Below are positions 31,423-44,954 of a stretch of DNA of 64,000 bases, in pieces. The DNA lies in contig BSBK01000763.1 of NCBI GenBank assembly GCA_027943335.1, positions 247,501-311,500 of the forward strand, written 5' to 3'. The position numbers and the translations under genes were made by a program. This DNA comes from Chamaecyparis obtusa. Its lineage: Eukaryota; Streptophyta; Pinopsida; Cupressales; Cupressaceae. The notes beneath the pieces were generated by a model. The model was not told the DNA's origin and did no database searches. It was given only the letters and a program-made list of their open reading frames with translations. How positions within the stretch are numbered: the first letter of the stretch is position 1; every line of letters starts with the position of its first letter.

Positions 31423-33509
31423 TCTTTAGGATTATCATCTTTGTGAGCATTTCCTCTTCAAGATATAGTATTTTTTTGGCCATCAAGGGAGGAGATCTAC
31501 ATTCAAAGAATTCATCATCTTCTTCATTGATGCACATTTACATCCATGGCTCCATGATGTGGTTTTTATAGATCCATTGCATTTGTGGAGATTTCCTACA
31601 TCTGTCATTGCAAATTCAATATCTACAACATACAAGCATTACAAAATCATTATTAACAAGGGTTTCTACAAGCAAGGTGACTACTTATATTTGTCATATT
31701 TCCTTTACATATTTACATTTCAATTTCAAGGTTGAATCCTCAATCTAGGGCTTGACCAAGGCAATCCCCTATCCACCCAAACCTAAAAATAAGCTAATCT
31801 GTGTGTAGGAGAAAGATATCAAAATTACAACCATACATCCGGAAACTACTTGCCAAGACATTTCTGAAGAAGTTAGGTCAAATTTTCTACAGTGTCCCAA
31901 GCACACAGTGAATTCATGGAAAAGTGTCTGGAACATGTTGTGCTAGGTCGAATTATTCTTGGAGGTTTGAGAAAAACAACATTTTTGGGGTTTTTTGTTG
32001 TGATCGTGAATATGTAGTTAGAATTTATATCACAGGTTCAAATATGTAGTTTTCAAAGAAAAAATGCATATTCCTCTACACATTTCAAGGTAAGTATTCT
32101 TTCATTCATTTAATTTTTTATTCTAGACCCGTTTTCATATCTTAATTGGGCTAATTGCATACACTTAACATTTAGATCTATCTTACTTTTCTCATTAAAT
32201 CAACTGGTTCAATTTCACATTTGCATTTACACATCTTTAATCAAATCCTCCATTGCATGAAAGAGGTCTTTCTTGCGTACTTCCTTGATATAATTTGGGT
32301 TTAGCATTGGCATTCCTTCATCTTATTGATTTTTTCTAATCTAACTTGGGTTGTATTGAGAGTTATGTTTGGAATCCCCTCTTTCTCTTGTATTTTGAGT
32401 GTTAGTGTTGGAATGGTTAATTAATGAACTCATCTCACATAGTTTATATTGTTAGATTCATTAGTATCCATTTCACCCCTAAACAAAAACAAGCATTTTA
32501 TTCTCCCTTTCATTTTGGTAAATCGGTATAATCACTATTTTTTTAATTTGAGACTAATTATATTTCTAAATATTCATATTCATAGCTGTCCTTACTCTAT
32601 TATTGTTTATCTTTCTCTACTTTATTTTCTCCAAGAGCTAATAAAAGCCTAAATTTACCTTTGTGAAGAAGTGTTGGCTAATATCCTTGTATAGAATATT
32701 ATTATACTAATCAAGAAACCCTAATTGAAGTTAATCATCGTGAGAAACTTAATTTTGATCATGATGCAAATGAAAAAAATAAAGATCTATACATCTTTGG
32801 ATAATCAATTATTTGAGAACTTTCTAAAGCTAAACCTCTTATTATTAGTTCTATCTCTTCGTCATTTATTGATTTTTGTACCCTTTGGTAAAACCATCTT
32901 CTTATATTGGTAATATGATGGATTTCTCTAGCACTTTTCATGATGGATATTATCCCCTTACCCACTCACCCTCCATCATTTGGCGGTCTATTCTCTTCTC
33001 ATCTTGAGGTAGATGACCTCATTATACTTACCTCTCTAATTTTCAATTCTAGTGTGACTCTTACTTCTCATGCTTCTTCTTAGAGAATCTTCAACACCTC
33101 TCCTTCCATTAGTGTTCAATTTAACCATGTTCCATTATAGTGAACCCTTCATTTCACCCTTCTAGCATTACACCTTCCTCTTTTCCTTCTAGTCTTCCCT
33201 TTTTTTCTCATACTATTATATCATAGTCTCTTGTTTCCCATCCTTTTATGCTCCATCTACTATTGCCCATGCTATTGATACAACCATTATCACCACCTCC
33301 ACTCTCATTTCACTACTGAATAATTTTGTTTAGCTTGAGTAGAAATTTAATTTCATGCATAGTGGGATTAAACATTGCACCATCCTTGCACTTAAAATTG
33401 TGACATTTTCACAACCTATTAAATTTTTATATCATAGTAAAGATAGTTTAGATACCCATTTACACTTGATTTTTATAAAGCATGCTTAGATTGTTCTTAT
33501 GACGATAAG
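31423..33509. other. Right continuation of the LTR-like region, then sequence without a recognised gene
   Basis: The first 600 bases could be the U5 and leader of the LTR that starts before element C, since AGGATCCTTT|AGGATTATC would rejoin if C were removed. From about 32,100 to 33,500 I see AT-rich DNA and short frames (for example MDIIPLPTHPPSFGGLFSSH on the plus strand at about 32,940) that do not match a family I know. Confidence 0.4.
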
Positions 33510-34756
33510 TGGCTGGTCAGTATAATAACTCTGTAACTAAGGATTGGGCATCCCTCTTATAATGACTCTATATTTAATCAGTGCCAAATATCATACTAGA
33601 ATAACCTACTGAGCTCATTAAATTATCAACCAGGGACGTAAACTTGAAATGATGCCTGCAAAGTATATGCTCTAACCCATCTTAAATGTCATCATATAAC
33701 TTATGCAATTGAAATGATGAAGGAAATACTAAGTTAATAAATGGAATAACAATTTAACCTAGTACTTTGGAATAATGCTATGAACAGGAAACTAACTATT
33801 TTCTTATGCTGCAAGAAACAACCAACAGTTATGTTACCATATGGTTGCAGGAGCAACATAGTTCTAAATACTTTTATTGAACTTAAAGTTGATTCCTACC
33901 TAGCTATGAACTGAGTTCACCTCCTGCGTGGGCCCCCACGGAAGAGTGAATGAATAACAACTCATAGATTAAGAAATGTAAATATCATTTCATTCATGAG
34001 TAAAACATAAGTACATATTGTAGCAACAGAATTATATTTCTCACTACTGCTGGATTACAAAAGGATTCCACACAAAAACTAGCTAACTCGGGAATCTAAA
34101 CTCCAGCTTATTTATAACATCAAAATGGAACATAACTCCCTAAATCTAGGATTCTCCAATGTCAAGGATATGATGATATTGAAGATACAAAACAACATCA
34201 TTTAATATAGGAGCAAGTTGCATTCAGTTGCACATGAATTTAGCAGTTCATGACTTCTATATTTACTCCATGGTGGTTGATAATCATGTTGACTCAGCCC
34301 GCAATGGTAACTGCTGATGACTGCAAGTAATGGAATCATTATGAGTTAACAACTTCTTATCACCACTTTGTCTTCTGATGCTGACTTCTTCTTCTCTTGC
34401 TGACTTGTTATTTTCCTGCAAAAGATTAGCATGCACATGCAAAAATCGCAATACATATCCAAGATAAAATTCATAATAAGTTTTTCTTGTTTTAGCTTTT
34501 CTCTCATCACATGGATACATGAAGAACTACCCAATCAATGAAAGATAGAAAGACACAATATTCCATTCCATGCAACTATATAACATATATGTTCAACATA
34601 TTCATTCAATCATAGAAACATTAAAGTGCACACACATATAGTAGTTTAAACATAAGCAGTCTAAATAAGTCCATCAAAAGCTCATAAAGTTCCAAAGTCC
34701 TAGCCATAAAAACATATAAAAACATGAACCAAATAGGCCTTAAATTGGCCTCATCA
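33510..34756 (-). repeat. Element D 3' LTR
   Basis: The plus strand starts TGGCTGGTCAGTATAATAAC and ends GGCCTCATCA. It aligns with 46739-47974 over its whole length with scattered substitutions and small indels. Confidence 0.93.
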
Positions 34757-34777
34757 TTTCCCCCCAACTTTTCCTTT
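34757..34777 (-). other. Element D polypurine tract
   Basis: TTTCCCCCCAACTTTTCCTTT on the plus strand reads AAAGGAAAAGTTGGGGGGAAA on the minus strand, abutting the LTR start TGATGAGGCC. Confidence 0.8.
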
Positions 34778-34799
34778 TGCTAGTCCTCCAGCAAACATG

Positions 34800-37390
34800 A
34801 AGTTCTTGATCCTAGCCTTCATTCTGTAGTCTACAACTATTTTTTGTCATGCACCTCCTTCTGCAAAGCTCCACTAAAAACCTTTTGTCTCTCTATGCTT
34901 TTCCCATGTCCTTACCTCCCCTACCATATCATAATCATCCAGATTTTCTACATTAGCCAATAAGGGAGAAATAAGCATGGGTGGCTGGAATGTGAGTGGA
35001 ATCTAGAAACTTTGTCTAACTCTGCCCAATGTGATGTACCAAGGGGCTCTTCTATTTGCCATGTTAAAATTAAGGGGTGAATGTGGCTCTCTATTTCTTA
35101 ATTCTTCAGACATGCTACTCAAACGCCACTATATTGATTTCATAGCCTCGAGAAACTCAGTCTTAGACATTTTAACATATCCATCAAATGTTGCCTCTCT
35201 GAGGGGATAAATTGCACGACTTCCTGAATCTGAAGGAGAAATTTTCAACCAGTCATAATAATAAGTTTTAGGATCCTGAGCTCCTAGCCTTAGGTAAAGG
35301 GGAATTTCTTCTTCTAATTCCCTATAGGATTTAGCCTGTGATTCCCTACTTATTTCATTTTGTATCCATCACATCATAGCTCTTAACTAAATATCCCCAA
35401 CATACAACAGAGGATTCCATTCTCTATTATTAGGTACTATAAATTCATGTAGAAAAAGCTCACACAATAAATTATGTATGGTTGTAGGAGAACTATGGAA
35501 AGCTTGGAAAAACTCAAGGGGTTCAACCAATGATGGAGACTTATCCCTCATTACACAATTCATTTGATAATTTAGGAATTATTCTTTAAGGAACAATACA
35601 TAAATAGTAGATGGGGAGCGATAACTCATTAGTTCAGGTATCATTGAAGTTACCTTAGTAAGCTTTGTACATAGCTGCTCCACTTCTTCCTCCTTTTCTA
35701 GAAGATCCTGATAATGACTGTCAATGGCTTGATTTAAACTTTTCTTTTGTTGTCTCCACTGCTCTCTTTCCAAAGTCAACTAGTTAGATAACTGAAAAAT
35801 AATGGAGAGCAATGAAATAGAATGAAGGACTCCTGACATGGTATTCTCGTCGGGATTTTCCCTTGCTACATGCAGAACAACTATCTCATCATTAACTAGA
35901 CCTTTAACCTTAGAAGGATCTGTCCACACTATCATAGATCTTTCAAGATTGTCATACTATTGAGTAGCTGTAGCTAGTGCATCTAAACCTTGATTAAATA
36001 TTTGCTCTGCTACTTTATTCACAAAAATCATATCAAATTCAAAATATCCTTCAAACAAATTTCTCCTTGAACTACCTGGTCCCCTCTTGAGGATAAATCC
36101 TTCCTTTGAAACCAATAGTTCTGCTCACCATAGCTAGAATCATCCTCAATCACTATCCACTCTTTTTCAATTTTAGGAGGTGAATCAGATAATTGTTGTT
36201 GTTTATCACTTGGTCCCATCATTCCTGGCTCAAGTGGCTCAAAAGATTCAAGGTCAATTGCTGACCTAGTTTGTGGTACATCCTCAAATAGATCTTGTTT
36301 CTTTTTATGGATTCTCCTTACTAGGGTTTCTTTCTCTTTTGCAAGTATTTTTTGATTTTTGGAAGTGGCTGAGGCTACAAGATTTTTTTCCTTTAACTTT
36401 TGAGAAGAACTGGAGGGCATTTTTTTTACTTGGGTTTCTTTCCTCATAGGAGCCCTAGTTTTCATAGACAAGGGTGTGGTCTTTTCTTCAGAGATTTTGA
36501 TTTTCCTCTTGCCTTTGTCCTAGACTAATCTAGACATAGAGGCTCCAGGAGAACTATTAGGGTTTTTACGCCTAAATCTTCTACACTTTTTTGAGGAAGA
36601 TATTGATTCTACATTTTCAATTATTTTGTGAGCCCCATGTTCAGTGTGAATCCATCTTTCTACTCTCCACTCTATAGGACTTAGGGTTTGGTTTTCAAAT
36701 TCCCCTAAAAGAAAATTTTCCCTTGACATATTTGTTTGTTCTCTTAATGCTCTTTCCACTATTAGCTTAATCAAAAAATGGTGAGAAACAACATTGAGCT
36801 TGCCTCCTTGCACAAGTGAAGCCCTCTTATTTAGAATGTGGAATAAAAATCTAGGAGCATTCACCAGCCGATTGTCATGGTGTAACTAGCTTACAAATTT
36901 GAAATGAACAGAATGCAAAAATGTTTGCCGCCCTTCACAAGTGAAATAAATTATGATATAAAATACACAATCCCTGTAAGGGTTTGGTAAAGACAATTTG
37001 TTCATACCCTATTTCTTGTCAACATCCAATGGTGGGTCTGAATGTAATGTAAATTGAGCTCTAGCACTTGTAGGATCAAGATTTTCCAAAAATTCTTCTC
37101 CTTCCTGCAGAAACCCCGTGACTTCTATCACAATTTCCTAAGTGAATGGCACCCTTAATTCTTTAACCATGGCTACATCATTACTCAATGTTCTCACAAA
37201 CTAAGATGATACTTCACCATCCCATTTGGTAAGCTTCTGAATGTAGTCAAGCCAAACCCTAGCTTGAAAATGCTGCATGCATGCCTAGTCATTTAACAAG
37301 ATAGCATGGATTGTAGGTTCGTACCGAAGCAAGTATCCACCCATCTTCTTAAAGTACTGAGTCACACACAAAATAAGACTTGTATAAATT
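34800..37390 (-). pseudogene. Element D ORF3: unknown protein in the position of the Athila env-like gene
   Basis: Downstream of integrase the minus strand holds a broken frame of roughly 850 codons. Parts are LDYIQKLTKWDGEVSS, FVRTLSNDVAMVKELRVPFT, EIVIEVTGFLQEGEEFLENL, NAPRFLFHILNKRASLVQGG and LNVVSHHFLIKLIVERALRE. A charged low-complexity section, a coiled coil (MTLEREQWRQQKKSLNQAID) and EIPLYLRLGAQDPKTYYYDW near the end follow. I see no clear signal peptide or membrane segment, so an envelope role is not supported. The N-terminal third resembles the putative plant transposon protein type found in Athila-like elements. It contains several stops. The function is unknown. Confidence 0.6.
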
Positions 37391-38014
37391 CAAGAGAAAC
37401 TCACAGTCACAACAAGGATTTTTAGAGAAATTTTAAAATACGGAGATGACAAAGGCAATAGCACAAGTGAACTCCAAATACAAAAGTTTGTGGAGTTAAG
37501 ACCTTATGGAAACATGATTGTAAATCTTCAACAAATCATGAGTTAATTACTCATAATTACCTCTTTAGACTTCATGTACCATCCACCTTTGCAAATTATG
37601 TGAAAAATAAATAGTTCCTTTAAAGTTGTCACATCATGCAAAGCTAAATTTGGCAAAAGTGTGCGAAAGCGCAAATATGGCTAGATTTAAAAGAATATCA
37701 TATACAATAATTATATAGACACATAAAATAAAAAGATGATATCTCTCCCCCTAACTTAATTGAGCAATTGGTCCCATAATTGCACATGTGACAAGAGCAC
37801 AACTGATTTGAAAAACAAATTAATAAAATATATGCCTTGGATAGTATGTACGAACCTGGCAAGGTGCTGACGGCAATAATAAATCATCATTTGTTGGCGG
37901 AGAATGATGAGGTGGAAAGGTGGATAGACTAGAAATGATGAGGTGGAAGTATGGAATTTATTACGGAGAAGATACTTTCATAAATAAAGTATTTATTATG
38001 AGGTGATTTGAGCA

Positions 38015-39250
38015 TTAAAGAGAAGAATTGATATGAGTGGATGGCTCATATCCACATGCTACAAGAGACCCATTGTTAGCTTCAGATTGAAACTGGTATA
38101 GGAACTCCTCTTTGCTCTGAGGCTTATGATACAGCTTAAGCCTTTGTCTATTTACTAGCAATTTGAAATGTAGAGGATCAACAATTGACAATTGTACGAC
38201 ACCGTTTGGAAAAACAACAACAATCTCATAAGGTCCCAACTACCTGGTTTGAAATTTCCCAGGGGTATGTTGATATCTGGAATCATAAAGGAGAGCCTGA
38301 TCACCAACTATAAATTGTTTATCCTTTATAAATTTATCATGCCACTATTTTCTTTGCTATTGCACTAGGTCTGTTTTATGTAAGGCAAATTTCCTCCATT
38401 CATCTAGTCCATTCAAAGTCAAAATCCACTCCCTTTGGGAAATGGTAAGATCCAGATCTAGTTCCAATTCTGTCTTTAAAGTCTTGTGCTCAAATTCCAT
38501 AGGCATCATAGTCAACTTACCATAGACAAGTTGAAAAGGTGTGAATCCCGTGGTAGTTTTCCATGTAGTCTTATAAGCCCATAGTGCTTCAGGAAGTTTG
38601 GTTTCCCAATCTTTCTTATGAACTGGCATTGTCTTGGTAAGGATTGCTTCAAGCTCTTTGTTAGTTACCTCTACCTGGTCATTGGCTTGTGGATGGTAGG
38701 GAGAAGATTTGCCATGCCTGATTTTGTTATCCTCCATCAAAGAAGCTATGAGATTTGAAGTAAATTGAGCTCCTTGGTCAGATACTAATTCCCTAGGGAC
38801 ACCAAATCTTGTGAAAATGAATTCATATAAAAATTTGGCAACATTATTATCCCTAGGATGTTTCATAGGCTTGGCTTCTGCCCACTTGGTGACATAATCA
38901 ATGTAAACCAAAATATAGGATTTACCTTGTGATGTAGGTTCAATAGGTCTAACAAAGTCAATTCCCCATTTATCAAAAGGTGTTACAACAACCTGTGGCT
39001 GCAGGGGCATCTCATCTGATTTAGTAGGCCTCCCCATTCATTGGCATCTATCACATATCTTAGTGTACTTAGTTGCATCCTTGTGGAGAGTTGACCAATA
39101 GTATTTGGTGGTCAGGATTTTAAATGTTGTTTGTTTGGTAGAAAAATGACCTACACATGGCTCATCATGACATGCTTGAAGGATATCATAAGTTTCATCT
39201 TCTCTTATACATCTATGCATCACTTGATCAGGACTAGTGTAAAACATAAA
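38015..39250 (-). pseudogene. Element D integrase
   Basis: The minus strand has an HHCC-type zinc region (CHDEPCVGHFSTKQTT, then YTKICDRCQ), followed by a TGA where gypsy integrases usually have Arg, then MGRPTKSDEMPLQPQVVVTP. The catalytic triad is intact: Asp in KWGIDFVRPIE, Asp in VSDQGAQFTSN and Glu in QVEVTNKELEAI. WAYKTTWKTTTGFTPFQLVY is the usual core end. After a stop and frameshift near 38357-38240, GPYEIVVVFPNGVVQL forms the C-terminal GPY/F part. The CGA-to-TGA change at the CQ/MGRP junction is a typical methylcytosine decay event. Confidence 0.92.
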
Positions 39251-40620
39251 TCCAGCAATCCAAGAAAAGTTAAAAATTTTCTTTGCCAACAATTTTCTTT
39301 CTTTAGAAGAGAAGTGAGCTGGTGTCCTGCCTGTGGTGAGGTAATTTGTAATGTCAGCATACCATGGATTTTGTGATGATAATAGAAAAATATACTCATC
39401 TAGAAAATTGTCATCAATGGTTGCAAGATCATCAAGAACATGTAATTGAGATAGAAAGTCAACTACTACATTTGCTTTTCCTAGTTTGTCCATAATAGTG
39501 ATGTCAATTTTTTGCATAAGTAGCAACCATCAGGCCAACCTCCCTGATATGGCAGGTTTATTCATCAAGTATTTAATAGTTGAATCATCAATATGGACAA
39601 ATATCTCATAACTAGTAATATAATGCCTGAACTTGTTTAGCGTATAAATAACTGCAAGCAATTCCTTTTCTATCACAGTATAATTGAATTTTGCTCCTCG
39701 CAGATTTTTACTTATGAAATAAATGGCATGTTCTACTGCTTCTGATTTCTATCCTAGCACTGCGCCTATGGTATAGTTAGAGGCATCTGTGTGAATATGG
39801 AATGGAAATCCCCAATTGGGACCTCTCAATACTTGTGCTTTAGTTAGAACCTCCTTAAGTTGTAAGAAGGACTTGTCATACTCAGAATCCCAGGAGGATT
39901 CAGAAACCTTTTTCAACAAATTGTAGAGAGGAGTTGCAATTTGACTAAAATCCTTGATAAATCTTCAATAATATCCAGCATGTCTAAGAAAACTTCTTAC
40001 ATCCATCTTCTTTTCAGGCGTAGGCAAATTGCTAATTACCTCAATTTTTGTTGGATCTACCTGAATGCCATGTGATGAAATGAAATGACCTAATACAACA
40101 CCTTCCTCCATCATCATGAAACATTTCTCACTGTTTAGAGAAAGATTGTAGTCTTGGCATCTTTTGAGAACCTTTTCCAAATTGGTTTTAGCTTCTTCAA
40201 AAGTGTTCCCATAGGCAGTAAAATCATCCATATAAATTTACATACATTCAACAAATATGTAAGAAAAAATACTAATAATAGCTCTTTGGAATGTAGTTGG
40301 TGCGTGGCACAAGCCAAAAGGAAAGACTAAGTATGCAAAGGTTCCCCATAGGCATGTAAAGGTGGTTTTCTCCTAGTCTTCTAGAGCTATTTGGATCTGA
40401 TTATAGCCACTAAAACTGTCTATGAAAGATAAATACTTCTTGCCAACTAAATTATCAAGAACTTGATCTATAAAGGGAAATGGAAAATGGTCTTTCTTAG
40501 TGGCTGAATTCAGTTCTCTATAATCTACACAAACTCTCCATTTCCCTCCTTTCTTTGGCACTATGACTAAGGGTGAAACCCATTGAATATTAGAGATTGG
40601 GTAGATAAAACTAGCATTTA

Positions 40621-41996
<1,376 letters not shown>

Positions 41997-42683
41997 TTAA
42001 CATTTTTTGCAATTCAGTCTTAACTATGTCTCTTAAGACAGGATTAACTCTCCTTTGAGGCTGCCTTGCATGCTTATATTCTGGGCTGATGTATATCCTA
42101 TGAGTAAAAAGTTTAGGATCCAATCCCTTCATGTCTATATAATCCCAGGGAAATGCTTGTTGATTCTCCTGTAACAGCTTTAGTATAATTTTCTGATATG
42201 GTGGTGACAAAGCACTGCTAACATTCAATTCTCTCCCTGGGCTAACCTCAATCTTAATTACTTTCTCCATCATGGATATTTAAGGAAATGGAGAAGAATG
42301 CATCTCATGGGGTAAAAATGAATGAAGGAATTGGGAGGATGTTGAGTATTGAGGTGCATTTGGAGGCGGTAGAATAGTTTCCAAGATACAGCTCAGCTAC
42401 AAGCACAACTGAGAATCTATGCCATATTCATTCCTGACAATGGATGTGATAACATCATCTTCTTCTTGAGGGGCTACAAATGGATCTCTACTATCATCAT
42501 AAGTTGATTGATTTAGTTGAGTTCTGATTCATCATCTCCTAAATCAAGCCAAACTACTTGATCATCTTGTAATAGAGGTTGAGCAGGAGAGTATAGGGTC
42601 AAGTTCTTAGTATGCATCCCATTAGATATTGTCATCTTTCTAGACCTACAAGCTATGTAAGCATCTACAATAGCTAACCATGG

Positions 42684-43285
42684 TCACCCTAGGATGAGAG
42701 GATACCCACCCATATTGGATTTTGGGGAAAGGACAACAAAGTCTACTAGGTATTCCCAAGAGTTTAATGTAACTATGACATCCTCTACCATCACATCTGG
42801 TTTGATAGTAGAATTATCAGCAAGTTGTAGAATGGTTGGCATTTCTCTAAGACCAATAATATGCAATTGAGACAAGACCTTCTTTTTCATTACATTTATA
42901 GATGCTCCTAAATCAACTAAGGCATTTTGTACTTGAATTTCATGAATGGTGACAGTAACTACAGGACTCCTAGGGTCAGAATATTTAGGTATGGTCAATT
43001 TTTCCAACATAAGGTCAGACAATTGTCCTAAGACATGAATAGTTTTAGGATCTTTCCTCTTTCTCCCTTGTTGTTTTATGCAATCTTCCTTAATGGCCTT
43101 AGTGTAAACAAGAAATTCTTTTATAACATCTAGTAATGGTATTTTCACTGTCATATGCTTTAGCTAGTTGAGAAAATTTATTAAAGCTTGGTTTTCTATG
43201 GGCACATCTAGATCTACTAGCCTTTGAGGAAATGGGGGATCTTTTGTTGTAGGAGAAACTTATGGAGTGGGAACATTTTCCTTTT
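42684..43285 (-). pseudogene. Element D aspartic protease region
   Basis: The minus strand reads PPFPQRLVDLDVPIEN and, from 43154, MTVKIPLLDVIKEFLVYTKA. The active-site block ALVDLGASINVMKKKVL follows, where DLGAS is the plant gypsy form of the DTGA protease motif. LADNSTIKPDVMVEDVIVTL and FVVLSPKSNMGGYPLILG complete the fold. The usual LGRPWL is broken by a stop at 42684, and the frame continues with PWLAIVDAYIACRSRKMTIS towards the RT. The solo LTR at 43286 separates it from gag. The protease would cleave the polyprotein. Confidence 0.88.
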
Positions 43286-44949
43286 TGTAATGACCCTTAC
43301 TATAAAGGCCACTAAAAACCCCCAAATCTGAACTGAGACAATTTGTCAAACACTTGGCATGCACTGAATTGTTTTGTTTGTAATGAGTGTTTCAATGTGA
43401 TAGTTGTTTTGAGCATCAAGTACAATTGAGATAACAATACCAATATTGAAATGTAATGCAATGAGCAACAATGAAACTCTAAGTATCAATGCAAAGACCC
43501 CAATGCCAATGTATCATGAATTACCCAAATTTTGATTGCAATGTTCAGAAGACTGATTTTCTATAAATGTATGATAGTTACAAACTCTTACCCTTGAGCA
43601 CTAAATTATGACAAGAGAATGTATGAAATATCACATATGACAATGAACTCTTACATGACCTTGCAATGCACTTCTCTACTATATCAATCCAACTACAATA
43701 TTGCAATGTCTGATTACAATGGACTGTTTTATATAGATTGTTACAACTACTAAAAGTATGGCATGAAAATGAATGATCAGTCACTCATAAACAGTGACCT
43801 AACAATGCACCCTCACAACTATACAATATAGCAATATCTGGTTACAATAACAATGTAACAGTGACTATATTTTGAATATTGACATGACTGTTACAACAGT
43901 GCACAATTTTACATATATGTGACAACAAAAAGCTATAATGGAACCTGGTTATAACGCTGCCTGGGAGTGTTGATAAATGCCAATGCAATGAAGACCACAA
44001 CCAACTCAAACTACCCCTTGAAACTCTGTCCAACAGTCCACCTGTACCTATTGTACCAGACCATACATGTACAACACCTGTAAAAAATAAAAGGGAGGGT
44101 TTTGTGCCTCCAATTTGGTATCAACAGGACCACCAATGTAGTACTAATGTCCCTTCCAAAGCATAAAAAATATCTCCAAGTATGTTGAGAGTTATAAGCA
44201 AAAATTCTGAATTCAGGCCCTGGTATGAATTAACTGAAAATGTGCCAAAAAGTCCTCCAATCTCCACCAAAATGTTTCACCAACAAAAAGATGAATTGCA
44301 AACCCTTATTTCAATTCAAATACAACCCACACATCAAATTCTCAATGAAATCCCAATGAAATGGCTGACTACCATCTCCAATCATGCAACCCTTCAGTAG
44401 ATATTTCACTACCTCAGTTATGCCAATCTAGGGGAGTGATCGTTCCCAAAGATCGAATGATATTTGCAGACCAAAAGACTACAAATTGCTCCACAATGGA
44501 AGAAGTAGAAGAAATCCCAAATCCAAGCATGTCCAAATGAAAGCCCAAACCCTCTATTTATTCTTTTCCTTGAGAAGTTGCTAGAACTTCTAGAAACATC
44601 CAATTATAATGTACTTTATAATAAAATAACATTATAATAATAAAGTACATTTCTCAACTCAAAATTATAACAATGTAGGCCCAAATGTCTCATAACTGAA
44701 TGTAGGCCCAACTACGACTGAACGTAGGCTCAAGACTGAATGTAGGCTCTACTACAACTGGATGTAGGCTCCACTACAACTACATGTAGGCCCAAACTGG
44801 ATGTAGGCTCTACCGAATGTAGGCTCTGTCAGCAATATGCAATCAAATGATCAACATAATGACCCTCTCTCCAAACCATTTGCCTACAAGAGTCGATGAT
44901 AGGAAAATCCGTCATGCCAAATGATGTCAGCCAAAATGGGGACATGACA
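43286..44949 (-). repeat. Solo LTR inserted in element D, TSD CTTTT
   Basis: The plus strand starts TGTAATGACCC and ends GGGGACATGACA, giving inverted ends TGT(A/C)ATG. CTTTT flanks it at 43281-43285 and 44950-44954. Removal restores the gag-protease reading frame. On the minus strand AAGAATAAATAGAGGG at about 44552-44567 is a TATA-like box, so the LTR probably reads minus. The 1664-bp repeat has no gene. Confidence 0.85.
44690..44832. repeat. Tandem repeat CTGAATGTAGGCTC in the solo LTR
   Basis: About eight degenerate copies of ACTGAATGTAGGCTC with a variable TACTACAA spacer lie between 44690 and 44832. Confidence 0.8.
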
Positions 44950-44954
44950 CTTTT

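Noticed and set aside
34284..34534. Minus-strand frames within the element D 3' LTR
   Set aside because: They lie in an LTR and are not preserved with the same start and stop in the other LTR copy (47500-47760).
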